From Typhlomys cinereus (taxonomy: Eukaryota > Chordata > Mammalia > Rodentia > Platacanthomyidae), in assembly GCA_023101885.1 (NCBI GenBank), contig JALPQD010000358.1, forward strand, positions 186,001 through 250,000: a DNA stretch of 64,000 nt, read 5' to 3'. This document shows positions 22,895 through 33,775 of this stretch, one piece after another (within the stretch, counting starts at the first letter, position 1; the number at the start of each line of letters is the position of its first letter). The notes beneath the pieces were generated by a model. That model was not told the origin of the DNA and did no database searches. It was given only the letters and a program-made list of their open reading frames with translations. The position numbers were made by a program, and so were the translations under genes.

Positions 22895-23035
22895 AATCTC
22901 TCCTATCTATGTCTATCTATCATCTACCTGTCACTTTTCTGTTTATTTATTTATCAGTTATCTTTCAGCTATCAGCTATCATTTATCTATCTATCATCTA
23001 TCTATATGTCTGTCTGTCATCTGTCTCCAAGTGTA
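22895..23035 (+). repeat. (TATC/TGTC)n-type microsatellite
   Basis: Irregular tetranucleotide repeat rich in CTAT, TATC and TGTC, interrupted by TTTATTTATTTATC. Confidence 0.8.
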
Positions 23036-23114
23036 TATGTGGATATTGAGAATTAAGAATCAGTAAAGGAACCTTAGAGACTCCATCCCACAGTCATGAG
23101 TATGGTGATACAGA

Positions 23115-23250
23115 TTTAAGCCAGTAAGATACTATCTTCATGTAAAGAGTGGACATGAGTTTGAGGCCATTGTGTTCTCTACTGTAAGTTCAAAGTCAGC
23201 CTGGTTCATGGCAGATACTGCCATCAAAAACAGAAAGAAAAGGAAAAGGA
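23115..23250 (+). mobile_element. B1-like (7SL-derived) SINE, diverged
   Basis: Contains GAGTTTGAGGCCA and AAGTTCAAAGTCAGCCTGG followed by an A-rich GAAAGAAAAGG end. These are the B-box/right-end words of rodent B1 (GAGTTCAAGGCCAGCCTGG, from memory). The left part is degraded. Confidence 0.55.
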
Positions 23251-23374
23251 GAATGCCCACTGCAGAGGATATTTCAATATGTCAGTCTTTAAATATCTTC
23301 AATGTCTTTGATTCTTAAACAACAATTACTATGCCCAAGTAACTACAATACTTTTTTTCTTTTATATGCTTCTG

Positions 23375-23635
23375 TCTGTATTTGGGGCCTGGGAACCATG
23401 TGCATGCTTGAGTGCGTGTGCCTATGGAGTCCTGAGTATGGCACTGAGAATCACTCAGAATTGTTCTACTTCCTTATTGATTTGCTCAGAGGCTTCTCAG
23501 ATGCAGCTGTGTATAGTCAGAATTACAGGACGTTATCATCTCTGCCCAATTTTTGTACAGGATCTGAAATAAGAACTAAGTTCTTTTTACTGGAGAGGCA
23601 AAGGGTTTAGTCCCTGAGACATCTCTCAAGTTCCA
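23375..23635 (-). mobile_element. tRNA-derived (B2-like) SINE, diverged
   Basis: Minus-strand start GGAACTTGAGAGATGTCTCA, then GGGACTAAACCCTTTGCC, and a body in the same order as 12086-12355 and 13145-13372 (for example the TTCCTTATTGATTTGCTCAG block on plus). It ends near a degraded (TG)n at about 23395-23420. Confidence 0.6.
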
Positions 23636-23886
23636 GTGTTTGTTAACTTTACATAAATTAAGCAAAAGTTTTTTAATTTTGAGATATGAGCAAAACGTTA
23701 AAAATAGTAACACTTAGATACTTAAAAACATATCAAAGTACAACAACTGTAAGATTGCCACATTCTCCTTTTCTCTCTCCCTTTGATTCTGCCTTCTTAC
23801 CTTCCTTCCTCCTTTTCTCTTTATTGATACTGCTTAAAAAGCAAATGCAGTAATATTTTCCAAAACATTTTAGTAATAAAATTTTA
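23636..23886. other. Intergenic spacer
   Basis: AT-rich, no supported feature. Confidence 0.35.
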
Positions 23887-24724
23887 AGATACTTGAGAGG
23901 AGTATTAAAGGATCATGGGACACCTTGAAGGAGACTAACATGCACATTCATGGAATACTAGAACAAGAATCCCAAAATACCACGCCTTAGGAAATTTTTC
24001 AATTATCATAAATGAAAATTTTCCACATCTAAAAAAAGAGAGACCCATCCAAATACAAGAGGCATTCTCCACACCAAAAGATGTGACCAAAATAATAACT
24101 CCTCACGCAGATAATAGTCAAAACCACTACAGATACAAGACAAAGAGAACATGCTAACACCTTCTAGAGAAAAAAAGATCACTTTTAAAGGTAAACCTAT
24201 TAAAATAACAAATGATTTGTCAGTGAAAACAGTAAAAGCGAGAAGAACATGGAGAGATGTACTTTAGTGTTGAATGAGCAAAAATGCCAATCTAGGCTGA
24301 CATACTCAGCAAAACTATTGGTCATGATGAGGGGCGAAACAAAAATTTTCCACCATAAAAAAACTTGAAGGCTTACATGACCACAAAACCGGCCTTCAAA
24401 AAATGGCAGAAAAGATACTCAAGCTTGAAGAAAAAAACAAGCATATCCAGGAGGACAGAAGGGAAGTATAATACCACCAAAGCCTCAAAGCTAAATAATA
24501 CATTTACGAAAGGCACTAAACAAAAAAGTTACAGGAATCAAAAGTAATTTCTCCACTATAACACCAAATGTCAATCAATTACCTCACCAATCAAAACACA
24601 CAGATTACAAATATGGTTTAAAAATCACAACCCATCATCAACGTGCTACCTTCATGAAACACATCTCACCACAAAAGATAAGGACATTCTAAACATAAAA
24701 GGCTAGTCAAAATTCTTCCAGCTA
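23887..24724 (+). pseudogene. L1 fragment 'F': ORF1 C-terminal half to ORF2 N-terminus, decayed
   Basis: Plus-strand L1 piece. It begins inside ORF1 at the KILER-like coiled-coil end and runs through the RRM and C-terminal domain (nucleotide match to the young ORF1s for about 590 bp, with stops and indels). It then covers the inter-ORF spacer and about the first 60 codons of ORF2 (words ITPNVN, CCYLHETHLT-like, KG-SK-LP). It stops abruptly at 24724, where the CpG-rich 5' UTR of the next L1 starts. The continuation of its ORF2 is not found after the next element, so it was cut by a deletion or by the insertion of its neighbour. It cannot encode a working protein. Confidence 0.85.
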
Positions 24725-25100
24725 CCCTCCCGCGATGCATTTGTCCGCCTGACCTGGCCTCCCGCTCCCCACTCCGCCAGACCCCCAGGTGAGTCTGCCC
24801 AGCCCCCCCCCACGTCACCCCGCGTCCCAGTGGCACCCAGGCAGCCTTGGGCTTTGGCCTGGGCCATGCCCCGGGACCCCAGCCCCCCTTCTCCCTCCCA
24901 CACCGCCTTTATCCGCCCGACAGCACCTCCCGCTTCCCACTCCGCCAGACCCCCATGTGAGTACGCCCAGCCCGCCCAGGTCGCTGAGTGTCCCAGCGGC
25001 ACGCAGGCTGCCTCCGGTTTTGGCCTGGGCCACCACCCGGGGCCAGGCCCCATTCGCCCTCCCGCCTGCCTGTCCACACAACTGGACAGGACTTGCTAGC
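24725..25100 (+). promoter_or_regulatory. CpG-rich L1 5' UTR with two promoter monomers (element O)
   Basis: Abrupt GC-rich block in AT-rich surroundings. Two tandem copies of a unit of about 168 bp are seen: CCTCCCGCT(C/T)CCCACTCCGCC starts at 24758 and again at 24926, and TTTGGCCTGGGCCA, CCCCCA-GTGAGT and CCCGG words recur at the same spacing. In rodent L1s such monomers form the internal RNA polymerase II promoter. Here they sit 620 bp upstream of a decayed ORF1. This is the only L1 promoter in the window, and none of the array units has one. Confidence 0.8.
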
Positions 25101-25719
25101 TTTCCTCCATCCCTGGAAATTGGGTAGGCCACTAAGCCAAGTTCCAGGTCCCGGGTGAAGAATTCTGCCATCAACATCAGACCCTCTGCCTCTCTGGCCC
25201 ACTGGGGACCTATGCACGTGGTCTACAGAAGACACACTGCTACTCAGAATTCAATAGAGTCCAAAGAAAACTCAAGCAATGTCCTAAGGGAAAAAGGCCA
25301 TACATCTGAAAAACTCTACAATCATCCTATCACATGGGAGAGATTCTTCACATCCAGCCCAAAGATAAGTAAACCTTTTTTTCACCTTACTGTTCCTTTC
25401 TAATATTAATCACTATAGATTAACTTTTCCATAAAGCCACTCCAAAACATACACCTCCAGGGATCATATCACTCACCCTCACATATCACCAAGATACTAC
25501 ATCATAAAAGTGCACTACCATATTAATATTCACTCCTTGTCTACTTAACCTGACTTAACTGATGTACTAACAGCCTAACAGCCTCAACTAAGAAATAACA
25601 AAAGACAAACATACCCAACCCAAAAACAAGCACTAGTAATAACTGCCCAAGTGTAGTAATAACAACTAAATCAGTCAAAAACACACAGAAACTGAAAAGC
25701 CCTAAAAGAGAAAACAACA
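25101..25719 (+). other. L1 5' UTR tether region (element O)
   Basis: Non-repeated sequence between the monomers and the ORF1 start, as in rodent L1s. It includes AACTGGACAGGACTTGCTAG, an A-rich middle part and no open frame. The position between monomers and ORF1, not similarity, supports the call. Confidence 0.6.
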
Positions 25720-26786
25720 ATGCCCAAGTCAAAGTGAAGATCCATGAGAAACAAAACCCAAGAAGACCAATCTCCCACTGAAAGAATTAACCCCTTAATG
25801 ATGGATTCCAACCAGAACAAATTCACAGAAAACAGCCCAGAAAGTCAGACCCAAGACAATGACTTTCAAAGCATGATCATTACCATGATTAATAGTATGA
25901 AAGAGGAAATCCAAGAGAAGGTAAACAACCAAATCAACCACTTTGAACAGGAACACAACAGGCATTTGGAGGAGTTGAGGAAAGAGTTCAAGAAACAAAA
26001 ATAGGCATAGAGCAGTTAAAACATTCCCAGGCAGAGTTTAAAACTGAACTAAAAGACAAGCTATCTTCAACCCAAAGCTCAACAGAGAGTCTTATCAGCA
26101 GAACTAACGAAGCAGAAAATAGAATTTCAGATCTTGAAGACAAAGTGGGAGAATTAACCTGCTCAATGGAAGAGATTGTTAAAGCCAAAAAGATACTTGA
26201 GAGGAATATTCAAGAGATATGGGATACCCTGAAGAAGTATAACATGTGCATTCATGGAATACCAGAGCAAGAATCTCAAAATACCACACCTGAGGAAATT
26301 TTTCAAATTATCATAAATGAAAATTTCCCTCAACTGAAGAATGAGAGGCCCATTAAATACAAGAGGCATTTCGCACTCCAAACAGATATGAATGACCAAA
26401 ATAGAAAATTGCCATGGCAAATAATAGACAAAACATTCCACATTCAAGACAAAGAAAAGGTGCTGAGCGCTTCAAGAGAAAAAAAGCAAGTCACTTTTAA
26501 AGGCAAACCTATTAAAATAACAAATGACTCCTCAATGGAAACAGTAAAAGCAAGAAGAGCTTGAAGAGACATACTTCATGTATTAAATGAGCAAAAATGC
26601 CAACCCAGACTGATATACCTGGCAAAACTGTCTGTCATGATCAAGGGAGAAAGAAAAATTTCCAGCACAAAGACAACTTGAAGGGATACAAGGGATACCA
26701 AACCAGGGATTCAAAAAATGTTAGAAATGATACGCAAACTTGAAGAAAAGAACAAGCGTATCCAGGAGGACAGAAGGGAAGTATAA
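25720..26786 (+). pseudogene. L1 ORF1 of element O, broken
   Basis: ORF1p is the trimeric RNA-binding chaperone of the L1 particle. The natural start (ATG at 25720, MPKSK) is followed at codon 6 by TGA where the young copies have TGC, and there is a second stop near 26002. Decayed versions of all three regions are visible. The coiled coil is about 25860-26210. The RRM carries the CIHGIPEQESQN motif (about 26240-26340). The C-terminal domain has ASREKKQVTFKGKPIKITND (about 26465-26530), followed by a TGA in place of the TGG of RRAW near 26562. Not functional. Confidence 0.9.
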
Positions 26787-26843
26787 TGCCACAAAAATAT
26801 AAATGTAAAACAATAAGCTTACAAAATCCACTAAACATAAAAA

Positions 26844-29800
26844 ATGTCCAGAACTAAAAACAATTTCTCCACCAGAAGGGGAGAGCATATAGTCTGGCAG
26901 ATAAAAAGTAACTATTTTGCAAATGGGTGATTGACCCCCTCCTTCACTGAGGTTTCCTACTTTTATTACATCTACCCTTGAATGTGCTCTTATAATAAGA
27001 CTCCAGTTTAACAGCTTTTTGTCTCTGGCCAGGGAGTGACATACAGTGCCCAGCAGAATAGAGTGAAGGGCATTGCAGGAGCAGCAAAACTGCAAAAGAA
27101 AATCAACAAACCAGAGTCCAGAATTTCAGAGACTCTATGTCAACCACCTAGAACCAGGCCAGACTAATCTCTCCCCATCCTGAAGCTCAGGGACATTTGC
27201 GGAAGAGGGGGCAGTAAGAGTGTAAGAGGAAAAGGATGCAAGGAGCAATGATTTGCAAGATACTCCACACAAGTTAGCGCGGAAGCAATCATAATTGGAC
27301 TTTGCATGCCCTGCACAATGTCCAACACACTATTGACCTCACAAAGTCTAGCATCTGCTAAAGGCACCAAGATCCTTGGAGGCAAGGGATTGGCAGCCAC
27401 AGTAGTGTTCCTATGCTTAAGGGGAACATGGGGAAGGGTTCAGGGAGAAGCCACTGGGCCCTTGTAAGTCATCAGGGAGGAGGGCCCAACGGAGAGTCAG
27501 GCATGCACAAGAAAGGACTCTCTGGGAATTGGGGCGGGAGGCACTGGGGGATGGGGAGGGAGGGGTGAGGGTATGGGGGAGCAGGGGGTTCCGGGGGAGG
27601 AGGAGGGAGGGAGGGAACTGTTGTACCTATTAAGTTTGTATGGGCTGAAATAATAATAAAAAAAACAATTTCTCCATTTTAACATTAAATGTCAATGGGC
27701 TTAACTCACCAATTAAGAGACACAGATTCCAAATTTGGATTAAAAATCACAGCTCATCAATCTGCTGCCTTCAGGAAACTCATCTCACCACAAAAGATAG
27801 GCACATCCTAAAAATGAAAGGCTGATCCAAAATTCTGCAAGCTAATGGAACCAGGAAACAGGCAGAGGTAGCCATTATGCTGTTGGACAAAGTGGACTTC
27901 AGGCCCAAAAAAATCATAAGAGACACACAGATGGATACTACATTTTAGTCACAGGTACAATTCACCAGGAAGATTTCACAATACTGAACATATATGCACC
28001 CAATACGGGACACTCCGCATTAATTAAACAAACTCTACAGCATCTAAAGTGAGAAACCAACCCCCAAACAATGATTTCTGGGGATTTCAACACTGCCCTC
28101 TCAACATGAGATAGATCAACAGGCCAAAAGCTTAACAGAGACACTTTGGAACTTAATCAAACCCTTGCTGAAATGGACCTTAGAGATCTCTATTGAACTT
28201 TTCATCCATGCAACAAAGAATACACATTTTTCTCAGAAGCTAACCTAACTTTCTCCAAAATAGATCACATATTGGCCACAAAATGAATCTCCACATATAC
28301 AGGAAAGTTGAATTTCTAGCTTATGCCCTATCAGACCACCATGGTCTAAAGCTTGACATCCAAAACACAACAAGCAACAGAAAATACACTAACTCCTGGA
28401 AACTTAACACTATGATGCTGCATGAGAATTGGATTCAGGAAGAAATTAAAAAGGAAATTCAAGATTTCCTAAAGTGAACGATAATGAAAATACAACTTAC
28501 CAAAATCTTTACGACATGATGAAAGATGTCCTAAGAGGTAAGTTCATAGCTCTTAATGCCTACATCAAAAAAAATGGAAACATGACAAATAAATAACTTG
28601 AGAATCCAGCTTAAACCTTTAGAGACACTAGAGAAATCTGATCCCAAATGCAGTAGAAGGGAGAAGGATAGCAAAATAAGGGAAGAAATATCTGAAATGG
28701 AGATTAGGAAAACGATACAGAGAATCAAACAGTCAAAAAGCTGGTTCTTTGAAAAAATCAATAAGATTGATACACCCCTAGCTAAATTAACCAAAAGCAC
28801 GAGAGAGAAAACCCAAATTAACAAAATTGGAAATGAAAATGGAGTTTTCACTATGGATACCCAAGAAATTCAGAGTATTATCAAGTCACATTTCAAAAAC
28901 TTATACTCTGTGAAGTTTGACAACAAAAAAGAAATGGATGAATTCCTAAGTAAGCACAACTTACCAAATTGAATCAGGAAGTTGTGAATTATTTAAATAG
29001 TCTTATAACATATGAGGAAATCAATGAAATAATCTCAAATCTTCCCACCAATAAATGTCCTGGACCCGATGGATTCAGCACAGAGTTCTACCAGACATTT
29101 AAGGAGCTAATAATACCAATATTCCTTAAGATGTTCCATCAAATAGCAAACCAAAGAACACTACCAGATTCTTTCTATGAAGCTAATATCATCTTAATCC
29201 CAAAACTTAATAAAGATACACTTAAAAAAGAAACTATAGGTCAATCTCTTCGATGAACACAGATGCAAAGATTCTCAACAAAGTCTTAGCAAACTGGATT
29301 CCAAAACATATCAAAAAGATCATTCATGGGGAACAAGTAGGTTTTATCCCGGCACTCAAGGTTGGTTCAACATACACCAATCAATAAATGTAATCCATCA
29401 TACAAACCATTCTAAAATCCAAGACCACATGATACTCTGGATAGATGCAGAATAAGGTTTTGACAAGATCCAATGGCCTTTTATGATCAAAACCTTAGAG
29501 ACAGTTGGAATGGAGGAACATTTTTCAATATAATAAAAGCTGTCTACAACAAGCCCACAGCAAGGATTATACTCAATGGGGAAAAACTGGAAGCATTCCC
29601 ACTTTGATCAGGAACTAGACAAGGCTGTCAGTTTTAACCACTTCTTTTCAATATTGTACTTGAAGTCTTGGCTGAAGACATAAGACAAGAAAGGGAGATA
29701 AAAGGGATTCAAATCGGCAAGGAAGAAGTCAAGTTATCCCTATTTTCTGATGACATAATTTTATACATGAGTGATCCCAAAAACTCCACCAGGAAACTCC

Positions 29801-31444
29801 TGGAACTATACAGAAGTTCAGCAGGGTAGCAGGATACAAAATAAACCTACAACAATCAGTGGCATTCCTATATGCACAAAATGAAAGAAGTGAAAAAGCC
29901 CTGAGAGAAACAATCCCATTTACTATAACTCCTAAAAAAAAGAAATACCTTGGTATAAACCTAACCAAGGAAGTAAGTGACCTTTACAATGAAAACTTTA
30001 AAACCCTAAAAAAAGAAATTACAGAAGACACCAGAAAGTGGAAAGACCTGCTATGTTCTTAGATTGGCATAATCAATATTATAAAAATGACCATCCTCCC
30101 AAAGGCAATATACAGATTCAATGCTATATCAATTAAAACCCCAAAGGAATTCTTTAAAGAAGTTGATCAAACAATCTCAACATTCACATGGAGGCACAAA
30201 AAAACCAGGATATCAAAAACAATCCTGAGTAACAAAAACACTGCTGGAGGTATCTCCATACCAAACCTTAGTCTACACTACAAATCCATAGTTATAAAAA
30301 CAGCCTGGTACTGGCTCTAAAATGGACACATGGATCAATGGATAAGGATTGAAGACCCAGATATAAGCCCACACAACTACAGCCATTTGGTCTTTGACAA
30401 AGGGGCCCAAAAACTCCAATGGAAAAGAACAACATCTTCAACACATGGTGCTGGCAAAACTGGATCTCCACATGCAGAAGATTAAAACTGGACCCGTACT
30501 TGATACCATGTACAAGAATTAATTCTAAATGGAACAAGGACTTCAATATAAGGTCAGAGACTATGAAAACCTTAGTTGAAAGGGTAGGGATCTCCCTGGA
30601 GCTGAATGGACTAAGCCAACAGTTCCTAATCGGAAATCCAATAGCGCAGTTAATACAAACAACACTCATCAGATGGAATCTTATGAAATTAAAGAGCTTC
30701 TGTTCAGATAAAGAGATTGTAACTCGAGCACAAAAGCAACCCACAGAATGGGAGAAAATCTTCACTAACCATGTATCTGATAGAGCTCTATTAGAAAACT
30801 AAACACCAAGGAAACAAATGGGTCCATTAAAAAATGGGCCTTGGAACTTAAAAGAAACTTTACCAAGGACGAAAATTAAATGTCTAACAAATATCTTAAA
30901 AAAATGCTCCACATCCTTAGCCACCAGGGAAGTGCAAATCAAAACTTCCCTGAGATATCATCTCACCCTGGTCAGGATGGCAAAAATCCACAATACAACA
31001 ACACCAAATGCTGGAGAGGATGTGGAGAGAGGGGAACTCTCCTACGTTGCTGGTAGGAATGCAGGCTCATACAACCACTCTGGCGAGCTGTCTGGCAATT
31101 CTTAAAGAAGTTAGATTGAAATGCCATATGACCCTCCTATTCCACTTTTGGGAATAACCCCTCATACAGCAAAAATTCTCCTTGATAGCACAAGCACAAC
31201 CATGTTCATAGCAGCTCTGCTTACAATAGCAAAGTCATGGAATCAACCCAAATGTCCAACAGTTGACGAGTGGATAAGGAAAATGTGGTACATTTATATA
31301 ATGGAATGCTACTCAGCCATCAAAAATGATGAATTACTGGAATTTGCCAGGAAATGGATGGAATTAGAAACAATTATATTGAGTGAAGTATCCCAGAAAC
31401 AGAAAATTAAGCGTCGTATGTACTCCCTAATAGGTGGCTCCTAG
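26844..31444 (+). pseudogene. L1 ORF2 of element O, interrupted and broken
   Basis: Starts ATGTCC at 26844, is interrupted by the nested L1 tail at 26872-27660, and resumes at 27677. The endonuclease region (27677-28400) is decayed, but the [10 protein letters not shown] motif is still readable near 28335-28365. From 28531 on the sequence is that of array unit 1. RT lesions include a frameshift with TGA near 28970, TAA at 29453-29455 (in the DAEKAF motif), TGA at 29605-29607 (for Arg in LRSGTRQG), TAG at 30060-30062 and TAA at 30318-30320. The catalytic FADD reads FSDD. The normal C-terminus KRRMYSLIGGS is kept. Confidence 0.92.
26856..27676 (+). mobile_element. Nested 5'-truncated L1 (3' UTR only) inside ORF2 of O
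   Basis: 26872-27660 is a plus-strand L1 3' UTR. It starts at ACCAGAAGGGGAGAGCATAT, matching the Y 3' UTR from about 62334, runs through the polypurine tract (about 27525-27615), and ends in CTGAAATAATAATAAA. A 16-bp perfect TSD, AAAAACAATTTCTCCA, lies at 26856-26871 and 27661-27676. The target is codons 5-10 of O's ORF2, so this insertion separates the ORF2 start from the rest. It is younger than O. Confidence 0.95.
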
Positions 31445-32469
31445 TACGAAACCCACTTAGAGACACACTCAAAGATAAATCTCTGTAATACCTACAGTAA
31501 TTGCAAAGTTTATAAACAAGAGGGAAGGGGAAGGAGGGCCCCACCAAAAACAAGGAGACAGTGGATCATGTTATAGCAGAAAAAATAGGCCACCATCAAG
31601 GACTGCAAGTAAGTAATGAGACATCTGGTTAAGCTCATAGACTGTCCTTCCTGGTCACTTATATCTGATGGGCATGATCTTACCAGAAAGGGAGGGCATA
31701 CAGTCTGGCAGATAGAAGGTAACCATTTTACAATGGGAGACTCACCTACCCCTCACCACAGTCTCCTACTCTTATTCCATATACCTTTGAATCAGCTTTT
31801 TATCTCTGACCAGCGGGTGACATCCATACCCATCAGGATGAAGTGAAGGGCATTGCAGGAGCAGCAAAACTGAAAAAAAAAATCAACAAACCATAATTCA
31901 GAACATCAGAGTCTCTATATCAACCACTTGGAATCAGGTCTACCTAATCTCTCCCCATCCTGAAGCTGAGGGAAATTTGGGAGAGCGTCGGTAAGATTGT
32001 AAGAGCACAAAGATGGGAGGAGTCATGATATGCAAGATACTCGACACAAGTTAGGGCCAAAGCAATTATAATAGGACTCTGCATGATCTGTGCAATGACC
32101 AACATATCATTGACATTTCAAAGTCTACCATGGACTAAAGGCGCTAGGATCCTTAGAAGCAAGGGATTAATAGTCACAATAGTGTTCCTATACTTAAGAG
32201 GAACACAAAAAGAGTTCTAGGAAATGCCACTCAGTCCTTACACCTCTTCAGAGAGGAGGACCCAGAGGAAAGTTTGATATACACATTAAAGGATGCTTCA
32301 GAGATGAGGGGAGGGGGCACTGGGAGAAAGGGAGGGAGGGGGAAAGGAAGGGAAAAAGGGGGGGAAGTAGGGAGGTCTAGGATGAGGTGGAGGGAGGGTG
32401 GGGCAGGGGTACCTATTACATTTGTATGAGCAGAAAATAAATAAATAATAAAAGAAACTTAAAAAAAAA

Positions 32470-32657
32470 CACTGCTGGAGGTATCACCATATCAAACCTG
32501 AATCTATATTACAAATCCATAGTAATAAAAGCAGCCTGGTACTGGCTCTAAAAGAGACATGTAGATTAATGGAGAAGGGTGGAACACCCAGGTATAAGTA
32601 CATACAATTACAGCCATTTGATCATTGACAAAGTGGTCTAAAAGAATTCAATGGGAA
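32470..32657 (+). pseudogene. H fragment (old L1 ORF2 piece), unit 1
   Basis: About 186 bp of a diverged L1 ORF2 (words NTAGGIT, YYKSIV, AWYWL, then a stop, HL-IDK). It starts right after the O poly(A) tail and is cut at GAATTCAATGGGAA, where element Y begins. The same ORF2 resumes exactly after Y at 63104. Copies of this piece lie at 38601-38788, 44730-44917, 50860-51047 and 56987-57173. Confidence 0.9.
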
Positions 32658-33725
32658 CAATGCCAAAGTCAAAGTGCAAATCCATGAGAAGCAACACTCA
32701 AGTAAACAAATTTCCCACTGAAGGAATTAATCCCATAATGTTAGACTCCAACAAGAACAAACCCGCGGAAAAAGGCCAAGAAAGCCTGACCCAGGATAAC
32801 GACTTTCAAAATATGATCATTACCATGTTCAATACTATGAAAGAGGAAATCCGGGAGGAATTACATAATCGAATCAATCGCTTTGAAGAGGAACACAACA
32901 GACATCTGGAGGAGTTGAAAAAAACAGTGCAAGAAACAAAAAGTGGCATAGAGCAGTTAAAACAAACTCAAGCAGAGTTTAAAACTGAGCTAAAAGACAA
33001 GTTATCTTCAACCCAGAACGCCACAGAGAGTCTAATCAACAGAACTAATGAAGCAGAAAACAGAATTTCAGACCTTGAAGATAAAGTGGGAGTACTAACC
33101 AGCTCAATGGAAGAGGTTGTTAAAGCCAAAAAGATACTTGAGAGAAATATCCAAGCGATATGGGACACCCTGAAGAAGCCTAACATGCGTATTCATGGAA
33201 TACCAGAGCAAGAATCTCAAAATACCACCCCTGAGGAAATTTTTCAAACGATCATCAAGGAAAACTTTCCTCATCTAAAAAAAGAGAGGCCCATTCATAT
33301 ACAAGAGGCATTCCGCACCCCAAACAGATACGACCAAAATAGAAGCACACCGCGGCAAATAATAGTTAAAACACTCCACATTCAAGATAAAGAACTGGTG
33401 CTGAGAGCTTCAAGGGAGAAAAAAACAAGTCACTTTTAAAGGCAAACCTATTAAAATAACAAATGACTTCTCAGTCGAAACAGTAAAAGCAAGAAGAGCT
33501 TGGAGAGACATACTTCAAGTATTGAATGAGCAAAAATGTCAACCCAGGCTGATTTACCCTGCAAAACTATCAGTCATGATCGAGGGAGAAAGAAAAATTT
33601 TCCAGCACAAAGACAACTTTAAGGGATACATGGCCACCAAACCAGGCCTTCAAAAAATGCTAGAAATGATACTCAAGCGTGAAGAAAAAAACAGGCATAT
33701 CCAGGAGAACAGAAGGCAAATATAA
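32651..33725 (+). pseudogene. L1 ORF1 in unit 1, frameshifted near the end
   Basis: Same ORF1 as in units 3 and 4, but one extra A in the run at about 33419-33425 shifts the frame inside the C-terminal domain (ASREKK-). The open product is 262 residues and loses the last 95. The coiled coil and RRM remain. As the lesion is a homopolymer indel, a sequencing error is possible, although unit 2 shows the same indel. Confidence 0.9.
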
Positions 33726-33775
33726 CACCATTAAAAGCGAAGCAATATACTTATAAAAGCTACTAAACATAATAA

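Larger units (their letters stand above)
24725..32467 (+). mobile_element. Old full-length L1 'O'; its 3' two-thirds became array unit 1
   Basis: Complete order of 5' UTR (24725-25719), ORF1 (25720-26786), ORF2 (26844-31444, interrupted by a nested L1 tail) and 3' UTR (31445-32467). The 3' UTR holds the polypurine tract (about 32308-32405) and ends in AATAAATAATAAAAG and poly(A). From 28531 onward it is almost identical to the downstream tandem units, whereas upstream of 28530 it differs from them at many sites. So 28531 is the left edge of the tandem array. No TSD was found at its ends. Confidence 0.85.

Noticed and set aside
24703..25235. Several long overlapping open frames in the GC-rich block on both strands
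   Set aside because: GC-rich monomer sequence lacks stop codons by composition. The frames overlap on both strands and show no protein family.
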